Source: Cotesia glomerata
Lineage: Eukaryota; Arthropoda; Insecta; Hymenoptera; Braconidae
Direction of reading: 5' to 3'
Assembly (NCBI RefSeq): GCF_020080835.1
Contig: NC_058159.1
Location: 558,001 to 622,000, forward strand
DNA length: 64,000 bases
Positions 33,071-46,554 of the stretch are shown in pieces (position 1 is the first letter of the stretch; the number at the start of each line of letters is the position of its first letter). The notes under the pieces are model-generated. The model made no database searches and was not told the origin of the DNA. It was given only the letters and a program-made list of their open reading frames with translations. The position numbers and the translations under genes are program-made.

Positions 33071-33245
33071 TTCAATCAATTTACATTTTAGTTCTTAAAA
33101 TTATCTATTACATCCTTTTAGAATAAGGTTTATTTTTAAGTGTGAATTTTGTAAAAAATTAACATTTTTTCCCAAACAACGTTAATTATTTCATTAAAAT
33201 AAACCTTTTACAGTACAAATATTAAAAAAAAAATCGACTAATAAG

Positions 33246-33444
33246 GTAGAAGTACCGTTTGTGGCCATTTATTGTTCGAATAAACGATAGAAATGAATTT
33301 ATATTAATAAACCATTGCAAACTCAATTTGTTTTAGGATAAATTTTTTAAAACTTAACAAAAATATTGTTATAATTTTTTATAAATTAATTCAAATGTTC
33401 TGGTCAAAAATGGTGCTAAGGTGGCCAAAAACGGTACTTCTTCC
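33246..33444. repeat. inverted-repeat element downstream of ULK3
   Basis: GTAGAAGTACCGTTTGTGGC at 33,246 is matched by GCCAAAAACGGTACTTCTTC (ending about 33,443) on the other side. The arms are about 23 bp with few mismatches and the centre is AT-rich. Confidence 0.6.
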
Positions 33445-33596
33445 CTACAACTTTTAAGGTTAAGTTAAAGAAAACCAAGAAGAAATAATCTGTTTAAATT
33501 AAATTTATTAATTAAAAATTGTATACAAAGCAAGCATCTGAAGAAAATATTAACCTATCGGGTAACCTAAAAAAAATCCGATTAGTAAAACTTACC

Positions 33597-33602
33597 TCCA
33601 TC
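33597..33602 (-). CDS. candidate two-codon first exon on the minus strand
   Basis: On the minus strand, ACAACAAGATGGAG|GTAAGT pairs a good start context with a perfect donor. No downstream exon was found, so this is only a lead. A similar context (ATAACAAGATGG) opens the candidate exon at 39,823. Confidence 0.2.
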
Positions 33603-35057
33603 TTGTTGTCAAGCGCGTTTTTTTGCTACGTAATCACTAGAATTAGAAGCGTGGCGCTAGTATCGCCGCCACGTAAGCACTTCCTGTAGCAGAGAGATGA
33701 AACGTAAACATAACGGTCAGTCAGTTGCTCACAAATGCCGTAATGGAAAATTCCCAGTCTCGAATGTGTCCCCCTCCAGTGTAAACCTTTTACCTCCCCC
33801 TTCAAACTGTCCCTTCTCCACTCACTTATGTACCGAGTGTCTTTTGTTTGAACAGCTCTCTCTCTCTCCCACCCTCTCTCCAACCGCATGTTTCTTCAAA
33901 AGCTCCGACGAAACTACTCCCCTCCCCCCACTAAGCGGCAAAATTCTCAACCCCCACCACGTAGAAACTTTCCGCCACACTGACGCCTTATGTACAATCA
34001 TTATTGTCGTACATATAGTCTGTGCCAATGTAAGTCTATATACATATATATTATATTGTACATATATAAAAGTCGTATATAGTGATTATATATTATATAC
34101 CGGATGTACGGCAACGTCGCAACCGTTAAGTACATAAGGGCGAGAGCGGGCTTTTGCGTTAAAAACTTTAAGGGTGGGAGGCGAAAGAAGTGGCAACGTT
34201 TCAATTCAAATCTGCCAGATTCCAACTACTCACCACAGCGACTCTCTTCGGCTGAGCTGCATGTGCACTGGCTTTACGCTCGTGGGCAATACAGTTACAG
34301 TTAGTTGTCACCTTTCTGTGTATATTTGAATAAGTGTATAATACGTATACATATATACGTACGTGCCTATAAATAAAATAAATAAAATAATTAATTAATA
34401 ATTAATTTCTAATAACTCAAGATAATAAATAAAATAAATATCGATATTAAAAAATAAAAAAAAATATAATTACAATATATTAAAGCAATACTTACGGTGT
34501 ACTTTTTGGTTAGTGGTGTAGATAAAAATCAAGTAAAAAATATATACAAAATTTTTTTCGCGCATGCGGAGTGTCGGGACGCGCACACCATTTATTTTTT
34601 TTTTTTTTTATTTTATTTTATTTTATTTTTTTTTTTTTTTTTTTTATTCACTAACACGATCCACAAGATTTATATTGGCACTAACACGGTGCACTAAGTG
34701 AAGCTACAACTTACAGTGACCTGAACTATACAACTAGAAAGATTCCAATTTCTGTGGCTCTGATTGGCTGCTGGTAGGCCAACGGTTATTCAAGAAAAAT
34801 TTGTTGGTTAAACAGAAGAAAGTTTAAGATTGAAAAGAAAAAAAATAAGGATTTTGTGTGGGTTAATTTACTTACCAGTGAAGCGGCAGTTAATAATTTT
34901 TCCAAGGTTCTTAGTTTATTGTTAAAAATTTATTTTTTTTATTAATATTGTTGTTATTTATTACTGTTCGGGTTAAGATAGTGCTAGTGTATGTGCATAG
35001 TGCGGTGGGCCAGGTGCAAATGTGTACTGGCGAGTAGGTGTACCATACACGTAAATT

Positions 35058-35142
35058 ATGTGTATGGATGTACAGTCTAGCGAAATGGGTGACAGGAGTT
35101 TTGATGAGGACGTACAGATAGTGAGGTGTCACATCGAAAAAA
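35058..35142 (+). CDS. unrecognised gene, proposed coding exon 1
   Basis: ATG at 35,058 with an in-frame TAA two codons upstream, 28 codons plus one base, then a near-perfect donor A|GTAAGT. The phase-1 end fits the GG left at the start of exon 2, giving EKR|TFDEVPVK. A second ATG six bases on could be the true start. Confidence 0.6.
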
Positions 35143-38100
35143 GTAAGTTTCTTTTGTTTTTTATATTTTATTAATAAATAAATAAATAAATAAATTTTAC
35201 TTTTAGGTTAGGAAGTGGTTTTGTAAAAATTGTGATCGATAATTATTGCAGGATAATTATTAATTAACCTAAAAAGTATTTCAGAGAAGGAAATTTTTAT
35301 TTATAATTTCAAATTTTGTTTTGTTTCTATTGTTGCGTGGAATATGTTGAGACATGATTTTACTGGTGATGTGTAAATGTATGTGTGTAGTGAAACATGC
35401 TATGCCGGCAAAACGTGAGATGAGGCATTCGTTGGCGCGCGTGGCGCTACAGTAAATTTATTCATATTCTGTCTTATTCGCGCTCATTCGCGCCTGAGAT
35501 AAATAAAAAGCGCGCGCAATGAGGATTAAGTACGTATATATGTTTGTGTAAATATAGGTGATTAGTCTACCGCGTGGTCTGATTGACTTTGTTTTTGTTT
35601 TTCTTACTAGTTGTTTTAATTGAAGATCATTTTTTATTTAAACTGCGGATTTGATGTTAGGGATGGTTAATTCGGAAATCATTAGAAATATTTCTAGTAA
35701 TTTTAGATTAGTTATTAGTGAAATTTTTTATTATTTTTAGTGGTTAAAATCAAGTGCATTTATTCAAACTTTTTATTTATTAACAATTTGTAGGATATAT
35801 GTCAGTAAATGACACAAAACTAGTAAAATTTATAGTTTTTGATGAGTGTGATATTTTTCTGAAGTCTTCTATGAAAGTAAATCTAAATGACCTCAAAAAA
35901 CTTGAAGAAAATCAAATCTCAATTTTTTACACTTAAAACCTCAAAATTAGACTAAGAATTTATTACAATCTTTTCTTCATTAGTGTTGTAATCCTTTTGT
36001 AAGAGTTGATTGCAGATGTTCAGTCGTTTTACGTTACAAGAAAAAAAATTCTTGATCATTTTAAAAAGCTAAAACGTCGTGATTTATGTCGGCAAATTTT
36101 AGAACTGAAATTTGTCTTGTTTCTAAACAATGAAGTTCTTCATAATGATTTTCTTGTTTCAAGAATTTTTTTTCTTCAATCAAATTAATTTTTTTTCAGT
36201 GTAGAAGATACTCAAATGGCAACTCAGGTATATTCTGATTAAAATGCGTTTAGTTATTTCCTAGACTTGAAATCACTAGTCATTAGGACCAAACTACAGT
36301 ATAGTCTCCATTTTTTTTGTTCTCCAACTTCAACTCCCATCACTTTCCAGTAGAAAGAGTCGAAGAGCTTCCCTGTTTCAAATTTCCAATAGGATCCCAT
36401 CAAAAGCGACAAAAGCCACTTAGAAACCCATAAATTTTATTGGTTTCTAAGTGGCTTTTGTCGCTTTTGATGGGATCTTATTGGAGATTTTCAACAGGGT
36501 TGTCTACTGCCGTGTATTATTTAACTTTAATTCCTGAAATTTGGAGCATCTTAGTTAAAGTTTGGAAGACTTCACTGTACTACACCCACATGATCATTCA
36601 AATTTTAACTCGGTCTTAAAAGTAGATTTATTCATCGGTAAAGAAAATAGTCAACTCTTCTGAAACTGTTTTACCGGTAAATTAAAAATCTAATCCGTTC
36701 CATTTTCTGATTACTCTTAATTGTCGCAAGTTTTACGGAAAATTAAGGATTTCTTTCGATAAATATCTGAAACAGAAGTGTATTTATTATCTGATATACA
36801 ATTAAAATTCATGATCTTTAAATCAGAATTGCATCCTTTAAATTTCTCAAAGCTATTGCCTTCATTTTGAAGTCGGTAATGATCATTCTCTTTTCAAAAG
36901 ATCAAAGATATGTTCAAAAAATGATCAAAACATTCTTTAAAATGTTTTCTTTAGTTCAAGAATTTTTTTCTTGAATAGACTTAATATTTTTAAGTGTATG
37001 TTTAGTTTAGATGCCGATTATAGGTATCGAGAAGTTAAAAAGTATTAGCTTATTTTTCCTCAATTCGAGATTGAGTTTTCTGATAAGAAAGTTGTTATTC
37101 AATTACAGTATATCCGTTGATTTTAACGTATGCAAAAAATAACAATTTAAAATAGACTACATAATCACTCAGAAAGTAATTAAGAGTGCACGTAATGTTG
37201 ATAAGACTAGTTTGTCGAATATTGTAGAAAATAATGAACAAAATTGTCTATATATATATATGTATAACCATGACGTTTACTGATAATGACAATGCATCAA
37301 CATTACATTTGAATATTTAACGGCATTTATCAATTTTTAATGATTTGATAATAACTCTCAATACTGAATAAAACGCATCTAGATAATTGATATTGATTAG
37401 AGAACCTTAATTGACATAAAATATTTAAAAACTACAGAATTCTACTTTTAACCCCCTTTTAAATCGCTTAAATAACAATTAATGGTGATTAAAAACAAAA
37501 AAATTAAACTTGCATTTCCATTTTATAATTAATTTTCATTTTATTTCTCCGCATACGCGTTCGACAATTACGTCCATACACAATTGATTGCCATGTCATT
37601 AAAATTCAATTAACTTTGATATAAAATAATTGCTAAAAAAAAAGTAACGTCCAGATAATTTTTTATTTTCCGCTAAACTTTATACCGTTTTCATCCATAA
37701 AACACTTGAAACAATAATTGATATCTTTCCCTCACTAACTTTCCTCAATGGACAGTAGTTTTAACTATACAAGTTAACAAAGTGTTGTCAGAAATTATTC
37801 TAACGTAGGGTTGCAACCCCGTTTTAAAAATTCGTTTTTAACTTTTGATAAGTTAAATCGTGTGACATACATACATACATACATACAAACAAACTTCAAT
37901 TACTTCAATAATAATTTAATTATTTTAAATGTCAAAATTTATTACTGAAGTCTTTAAATTTACAATATTGATTTTCATTTAAAAAGAATGAATTTTATTG
38001 AAGGTTTTTTTATCTAATTCGAGCGATTTCAAATTTTTAAATTAAAACTATACTATTTATTATATTTTTACCAGATGTACTACAGTCTGTTCTACAAACT

Positions 38101-39598
38101 TACATTTTTGTTTATATAGAAAATGTTAAATAATTATCAAGAACTCTCAATAAGGAATAATAATTTGTTTATAATCTAACATTTTTCTTAGGTAAAAATA
38201 TACTATATTTGGTATAAAAGTTTTGAAAAACCTTAATGAAGACACAACAATAGCATTAAAAAGTAAAAATTGATGCAAGATTGAATTTTATTGAAGTTTT
38301 TTATTTAATTCGAGTTATTTTTAATGTTTTAAATTAAAAATATACTATATGTAGTATAAAAGTTTTGAAAAACCTTAATGAAGACAAAACCATAGCATTA
38401 AAAATTAAAAATTGATGCAAGATTGAATTTTATTGAATTTTTTTTATCTTATTCGAGTTATTTGGAATTTTTTAATTAAAAATATACTATATCGACGTTC
38501 TAATTAACAAATTGTCTAACTCCATTTTAGATAATCTTCTATTTGTACAAAAAAAAAAAAAAAAAAAAAACAATTAGTTCAAAATTTATTATCACTTTAA
38601 GAAACCATTTAATATTATTATCTAATAGAGATCCAATATTTAGGTTTGAATCATTCAAATAATTTATAATTCGATTATAGCTACATCAAAATGATAAAAA
38701 ATCACCCTCTAAAAAATAAAAAGTTAGACAAATTCCTAATTAGATCGTCGATATTTGGTATAAAAGTTTCAAAAAACCTTAATGAAGACAAAACAATAGT
38801 ATTAAAAAGTAAAAATCGATGCCAGGATTTTCCAGAAGTGAAAATAAGTTGATTAAAGTCAACAAGGATACTTAATAAATGTCTAGCATGGTAAGGCACA
38901 AAATTGTTGATAAATATATATATTTTTTAAATATGTGTGTGTGTGTGTGCGATAACTATACAGCATGGGTGCGCTCACGTGTAGTGTGTATGCGCAGTAG
39001 ATATGCCGGTTACTCCAACTATGTTCTGTACCCACACAAGTAAACCTTTATATACCAAGCTAGACATATATAGGTGGTCATTGCCGGGGGAGGTTATATT
39101 ATATACTACATACAAATGTATTTTTTATTGTAGTATTTAGTATATAGTATATATAATATGTTGAGGCTTGTGTGCACATACTGTAGAAAATTAAAAAAGT
39201 ATATACACCACTACCAAGAGGACAGTGATGTAACGAAAAGCGTAAATAACCGAAGACTTACGGAGTTACCCGATCGTATTTCATTTCTCATTTAGAACGC
39301 GTGTATCGCGCCGGCGTTACGTTACTCGTAAATGTTTCAAATAGCTAAGACGCCATTTGCAATTTTATGGAAAGCGTTATTAATTAATAATTACTGCTGT
39401 AATTTAACGATTAATTCAAGATATCACTATAGATCATCAATTCGTTATCAATATATTTGATAAAATTAAACGTCTTAAGCTTAATAATTCGCGATAATAT
39501 TTGGCCTCGAAAAATATAATGACCTTCAGCCCCCGACCTTATTTGCCGCGTGGGAGAAAGCGCGTATTATTGTTATGATTTTCCTACTAAGACGCTCT

Positions 39599-39666
<68 letters not shown>

Positions 39667-42600
39667 AGCTTTTATGCAATATAGATAAGTATATTTGCAG
39701 AATAGTATTTATAATTGCTAATATTTTCCTAGATAGTGAAGTACGGGCAGATCGTTACTAGCTCACCAGTAGAGCGCGCTGCAAGCGCTTAATTGAAGTC
39801 GAGAACATCCGGCTAGCGGCCATCTTGTTATTAAGTTTTCCCCTCTTTTTTCGTGTTGCCCCACTCTTGCTTTCGGGCGGAGTAAATATGTACTGAAATT
39901 GTACATAGAGTTAGAGTGGTATATATAAATATATATAAATGTATATATTTCTGCCGGTACCCCGCATCGCGCCCGCGCAGCGTGCCCTCAAACGAAAACT
40001 ACGCCGTAACTTGGCATAGCAACAGCGTTAATAATGAAGCTTTCTATAAATAGATGGCTCAGAGCGCGACGTTGCCAGAATTACTGGCCCCAAGTCTCCC
40101 CGGGAAACTCTAAAGTCCAAGGACTCGAGAACGCTATCAAATCTGGCAACATCGCATTTAATGCGTCTTAACATATGCCATATACTTTTATTATTTTTTT
40201 TAACCACCGGGACTAACTTTAACAATTGGATTTTTAATTTATAACTTTATTTTTTTATAACAATTTTATTATCAAAGTTTCATTATGATTAAACTATTTA
40301 TAAAATTAATTATAAAATTAATGATTAATTTCCCTTGATTTTGAGGTTAAGTTTAAACTATTAATTGCTATACATATTATTATTATTATTATATGTCTTT
40401 TATATATTACTATTAATGTTTTTTTTTCTTTTTTTTTTTTTTTTTTTAGCGTAGGTGTTTAACGTATTTATAATTGTGTGCGTTAGTAAGCAACGTTGCG
40501 AAGCGAGAGTAGGCGTGCCCCGACTTGTACGCGATCTGGCAACGTTGCCACCGTAAATCATGATTAAAATAATAAGTGTAATATATGTGTATAGTTATAT
40601 ATAGATATAGATGGGATGTTGTGAGAGTAGTACATACCGTAGCGGTGAGATTCAGTATATAAGATTGTATATAGGCCCGTGGTATGATGGGGGCTGCGCA
40701 GAGCCCTCGTTTAACTACCCAGTGACTGGGCTCTGCGCATCTTTAATTCCCCCACCAAGCCCGGTACATAATATGTACATAGCCCCCTCTTCTGTGTTTA
40801 ATCCAGCGGCTTTCCAGGCATTGAGTCGCGGAGTAAAGGGGGGAATCACCTGAAACTATCCTATATACCTTCCATGCGTTTGCCAATCTTGGCACTTTGC
40901 CTGAAAGAGCATATCGACCGTACAACGTTGTCATATCACTCCGGATCTTGTGCCTGGTCCTAAACACTTTTTCAATCGTATGGACTCATTCCTGAGTCCG
41001 TGTCATATGATGTTACATTTTTACCCTCCCTTGTTATTATTTTTATTATATTCTTACATACATCTCCATAAATATGTGTTTCAATGGAGAGAATTTTTTT
41101 TTTTATATTTTCATAAAGAAAGTTTGCAAATTACTCAACTTTACTTTACTTTTTTATGCTACAATAGTTTTTTTACCGTCATTATCAACATTATTATTAT
41201 TATTATTATTGTCATTACTTTTCTAGAAAAATCTGATGAATTTATTTATTACGTCGAGAATGTTTATTGGATTTTCTCTATGAAGATTAGGTAATAAAAT
41301 TTTGTTTTATTTTATTGACTTTAATTTAATTAAATCATATTTTTTATTAGATATTAAATAATTGTATCTTTTTACAAAATTAATTTTCATTCTGTAAAAA
41401 AAAGATTTAAAAATCAGAATTGTAAAATTTTTAGGAAAAAAATTGATAATATTTATAACACTGAAGTTAGCCATGAATTTTAAAAATTTTTTTAACAAAT
41501 TAATTACAATAAAAAATCTTCAGTTGTAATTTTTATTAATTTTCACATGTGAAACTTTTTAAATATATTTTTTTTATAATTATTTAATAGCTATAAAATT
41601 AAAAAAAAATTTTTAATATCTCTCAATTTCAGTGAAAATACTAAAGTTAATGAAAATTAAGTTAGCCGACATTTAAAAATTTTTAGAATTTTTTTTTTTT
41701 ATTAAAAAAATGATTAAAAAAAATTTTTCATTTGTAAAACACTTTAAAAACTGTAAGTGCAATTTTTTAAAAATATTTTTTTGTTCTAATTTAATTATTA
41801 AAGAAAAAATTAAAGTTAGGCCGACATTTTTAATTTTTTGATTATTTTTCATTTATTAAATTAGAACTAAAGAATATTTTTAAAATATTGCACTTATAGT
41901 TTTTCAAGATTTTTATAAATAAAAATTTTTTTGTAGTACAATTAACAATCTTTTTTTAATAAAAAATTAAAATTTTTAGATGTCGGCTAACTTAATTTTC
42001 AAACTTTAGTGTCATTAATATTTTTATTTAAAGAATTTTTTAAAAACACAAATTGTGAATTAAAATTTCACAATATGATTATAGTATTCCTATTTTAAGG
42101 GGTAAAATCATCCAACCAATAGCCTACATTTTGGTAGTTCTCAGTAACGACGTCGTCGGCATTTTCTGCGCGCGTCAAATCCTGAAATTATATCAAGTAT
42201 TAATAATATAACAGTTGGTATGTGATTATTAAATTAAGTATAATATAAACAATCGTGAAATCAACAATAATAATCATACAATTTACAATAATAATAGTAA
42301 TTGTCTCACCGAGTTTCTAAAATTGTCAATTCTAGATTATTCGTGCTCCATAGACATTAAGGTTAGGTTACAAGGCGTTTGTTTCTTCCATATTTAAATA
42401 ACGCTTTTAAAAACAATCATTAATTAATAAAATAATTAATAAATAACATATAATTGGTTGTCATTAATTTCACTGTGAATAATATGAACAGTTTGTTGTT
42501 TTACATTTAATGTAATTAGAGTTTGTTATTTTGGTTTACTGTTCGGTATGTTTATTTATCGGTCAATATTTATGTTTACTTTTATTTAATTAATTATTTT

Positions 42601-45600
42601 AATATTTGTGATTTAACGGATAAATCTAAATGTGAATTTTAGCAAAGATATTTACAAATAATGCCACGAAAAAAAAGTCATTTAAGTTCATCAAAAGCTC
42701 GTGCGCGGAGAAAAAAAATTTACATGCTTCGTAAAAAACAAGAAGAATTAAAAGAAGAATTTAAAAATCTCGCTGGCAATGATGATAATTTAAACGAATT
42801 AAATGATAATAAATTAACGGATCTAGATAATTTGATTGACAGAAATGTTAATGATGAAGATGATGATGATGAAGACGATAATGACAGTAATATTGATGGA
42901 ACGTGTGCTATCAACAATAACAATAACAAACAATTAGATACTGAAGATATTGAAATAGTTAGTATCGTAGAATCAATTCAAGAATCATCTCCGAGTAAAC
43001 CAGCAAGAGGTAATCGATAATTTCTCTACCGTTAAGAATAAAAGTTCTTTTTTGTTATCATCTTGAATATCAATTTATTTTTATTTTCTTTATTGTTTTG
43101 CTCTGATTACCAATTGGTTTTGTTTTTTTCTTCTTTTGGAAGCTGATAGTGTTTCAAATTTTTGAATATTAATTATAATCAACTGTAAATCATTGCTGAC
43201 AAGAGAGGTTTCGTTTTTGTTCGATAGACTTCTTGGTTTTTTTTATAGATTTAAATGATTCGAAAGTCATTAAGGTCATTGACTCAATTATTGAGAACTA
43301 GAGCGTTTGTATAAACGAATTATATTTTTCATTTACTTTAAAGACTTGTTTTTTTAAATAATTTCAGTACGGAAAATCTTTCTTAAATGACTTATTTATT
43401 TTTAATAAGGGTTATTCTATTTTATTGTAAATGATTGAATATTGTGGAGTCAAAATTATGAATTAATTATGCGATTAGTAAGTTAAGTATTACATATTTC
43501 TAGCTGTATTGATTTTTGTAACTTCCTGAAATTATGTGTCGGACTTTCAAGTTCAAAGTTGCACTGAAGTAATGCTGAATTCTTGATGAGAAAATTTGTA
43601 GATGCATCTGTGTTTAAGCTTCTGTAGATTTTAAATTTTTGAATACTTATAGCAATTTTAATAACAATTCTTCTAAATTTATCACCATAATTTTTCTCAT
43701 ATCTCATCTTTTCAAGTATTATTAAATGGTTAAAGTTAAAATGAACTTTACCTGTCGAGTAAAGATTTAAAAAGATGATAATAATTCGATAGACAAAGTA
43801 AGGTCCTTAATTTGGCTTTGAAAAACCAGGATGCTTTCATTAAATTTAAATACTGTTGAAATATTTTTCTCGAATAAATATTAATCTATGAGTTGAAGAT
43901 TACGTTCTGTTGCTTTTACTTGGAACTCTTTAATCTGTAAAAAATAATCTACGAAGGACCAACACCCTATTTTAAAAAGTCTTTCAATGAATTGAAATTT
44001 TTAGTACTCCATTAAATAAATTTCACCGGAGATTAATTTAAAAAATTCATTGAAAAATGTCTGCTTACAAGTTTTATGAATTTTCATTTTCCGAAATGCA
44101 ATATTAAGCAATTTCATTGGTGACTGAGATTTTATCAGCCAATACCTAAATTATGTTATGAATTCGGTTCTGTAGTTGTATCATATCGGAGTGACTAATT
44201 ATGCAATTAAATATTGTACAATTTGCAAATTACATTATACAGCTTTTGTTTCCATATAAGTACATTAAATATTACTTTGTTGCTTTACATGATCAATCAC
44301 ATGTTACATTTATATAACAACTATATATTCCTCATCAATACTTACTCTTAATTAATTTTAATATCTTGCCACATTCGCCTCTCAATTTAATTACAGTTCG
44401 TCATAATTTTACAATCTTTTTCTCTAAAATTTATATAAATTTAATTTACTACAAATTGCATTTCTTCCAAACTCGACGTTTCTATTTTTGAACCCATTAA
44501 AAACTCCTTAATAATTGATTATTTTTAAGTGACACTTTTCCGAATCCTTAAAAGTCATCATTATCAATTATGTACATTTTTTATACAAATATCACTGTTA
44601 TTTCAATACATCCCGATTTCTTCATTAAATATTAATCTCAATAATTCGAGAATTAACTTTTTTCTCTAAAACTTTTATTCTATAATGAATTAAATTTAGC
44701 AAAAAAATATTTTTTTTTTTAATAAGTTCCTTCAAGATTTACGTCAAGATTCTCGGACGAGTACGAAAGCGTGACTGGCATACTAGTAATTATAATCGTA
44801 TATTTCTTTAAGCGCCAAATAATTAACAACACCGATAATAATAATAATAAAACCATTTAAAAAAAATAAAATTAAAACCTTAATAAAAAAATTTTTCTTG
44901 ACGTAATTTGAAAATAAAAATTAAATTAGCCGACATTTTAAAATTTTTATAATTTATTTTATTGAAAAATAATTTTTAAAAAAATTTTCACATGTCGAAA
45001 ATTAAAAAAATTATATTTGAAATTTTTTAAAAATACTTTTTTAGTTATAATTTTTAATTAATAAAAAAAATAAAAAATTGTTATGACACTGAAGTTAGCA
45101 GACGTCTAAAAATTTTTTATTTTTTTTATTAATTAAATTACAACTAAAAAAATATTTCCAAAAAATTGCACTTATAGTTTTTCAAGTTTTTTACATGTGG
45201 AATTTTTTTTTTAATTGTTTAATTGAGATTTTTTCAATAAAAAATTTTGAAATGTCGGCTAACTTAATTTTCATAAAATTGTTAATGATACTATAGTTAG
45301 CCGACGTTTTTAATTTTTTGATTTTTTTTTTTTTAATAATTAAATTAGAACAGAAAATTTTTTTTTAAAATTGCACTTAAGGTAGTTCTTTCCCAACCTA
45401 TAGTTTATGCTACTGCTGTCTTCGTCACGCGCTAGTGTTTCCTCTCTTACGGGCTATTGCTCACTTACTTCCACGCATGACTTTATTTGTTTACTTTACC
45501 AGTTTATCAATGATTTCTCAAAAACTAAGTGGTAGGGAATTCCAGAATTTTGTAGGGTAATTATATATGTATTAATCTAAGTAATGTTAGTTTTTCGTGA

Positions 45601-46522
45601 AATTCTTAAAATTTCTTCAATAGAAAAATAATAAAACTCGCGGTTTTCTCTCTCTTTTCCCATACCGCCTGTGTAAAAATGTCATTTTCAATTGCAATTA
45701 TCTTCGGTTAGACGTGGTAAATCTCCTCTAAATTTTAATAGCGTGTGTATTATGTATTTAACTACTTCTATACGGATTTTGGGAGATTTCTTGAATTTTT
45801 GCTTTTTGGACCTAACTACCATAAAGTTTTTCAAGTTTTTTACACGTGCAATTTTTTTTTTTTTTTTTTTTTTAATCATTTTTTCAATAAAAAATTTCTA
45901 AAAATTTTTAAATATCGGCTAAATTAATTTTCATAAAATTGTTAAGTGTCGGCTAACTTCAATTTTATAATTTTAAAACTTGACAACTTAAAAAATCATG
46001 AATATTAATTTAGCAGATATTTAATAATTTTTAGAATTTTTTTAACAAATAAATTATTGCAAAAAACATTATAAAAAAAAATTGACATGAAGAAATTAAA
46101 AAAAAATAAAGAATGCAATTTTTTTTTAATAATCTTTTGGAAGAAATTTGTTTGTTAAAAAAAATGAAAAAATGGTCAAGTGACTGCTAGCTTTAATGTC
46201 ATTAAAAAATCAATTAAAAATAAAAATTAAAAGCAACAATTTTTCAACTAACGTCAATTTAGTTGCAGATGGTGGCGCGGTGGTTTCTCGCGGGTTTGTC
46301 GTCGGTGATCCCCAAGTACCGCCAGTAGCGTCAGCAAGCGGCCAGACATTCAGTCACGGTCGGTACCGCGAGAAAATCCGATTGATACGTTCAAACCGCG
46401 AGTATGTGTAATATAATGTGCACAATAATTAGTTTAGTGCAGTACGTATACACACATATGATAGTAATCCAACGAGTGTAGCTTAAAACTGAAGTAAAGT
46501 AACTGAACTTAAATAATGGATC

Positions 46523-46554
<32 letters not shown>

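Larger units (their letters stand above)
33046..35057. promoter_or_regulatory. region between ULK3 and the next gene; probable promoter and 5' leader
   Basis: Up to about 33,560 it is AT-rich with one inverted repeat. From 33,600 to about 35,057 it is GC-richer, with pyrimidine-rich (CT)n tracts near 33,855-33,890, CGTGGCGCTAG at 33,650-33,660 and a TGATTGGCTG (CCAAT-type) motif near 34,762. Several overlapping ORFs on both strands look like low-complexity chance frames. It most likely contains the promoter of the gene starting at 35,058. Confidence 0.45.
35143..39600 (+). other. first part of the 17-kb intron
   Basis: AT-rich intron sequence. It holds an inverted repeat at 36,371-36,499 and direct repeats at 37,985-38,840. 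35,400-35,540 is CG-rich (GCGCGC motifs, CGTGGCGCTA at 35,440-35,449). From 39,230 the sequence becomes GC-richer toward the candidate minus-strand exon at 39,823. No other exon is supported. Confidence 0.45.
44915..46195. repeat. cluster of AT-rich MITE copies, one split by an insertion
   Basis: Copies of the GTTAGCCGACAT family at 44,915-45,290, 45,292-45,960 (split) and 46,000-46,190. The second copy is interrupted by the 442-bp element at 45,380-45,821. Confidence 0.65.

Noticed and set aside
33626..34304. Several overlapping ORFs on both strands upstream of the large gene
   Set aside because: Low-complexity, pyrimidine-rich sequence with no splice structure; better explained as leader or promoter.
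36200..36227. Possible 28-nt exon after TTTTTTTTCAG
   Set aside because: In the phase required after exon 1 of the large gene it meets TAG at once.
40743..40967. 74-codon minus-strand ORF in the GC-richer patch
   Set aside because: No recognisable family, no good splice context; a chance frame is as likely.
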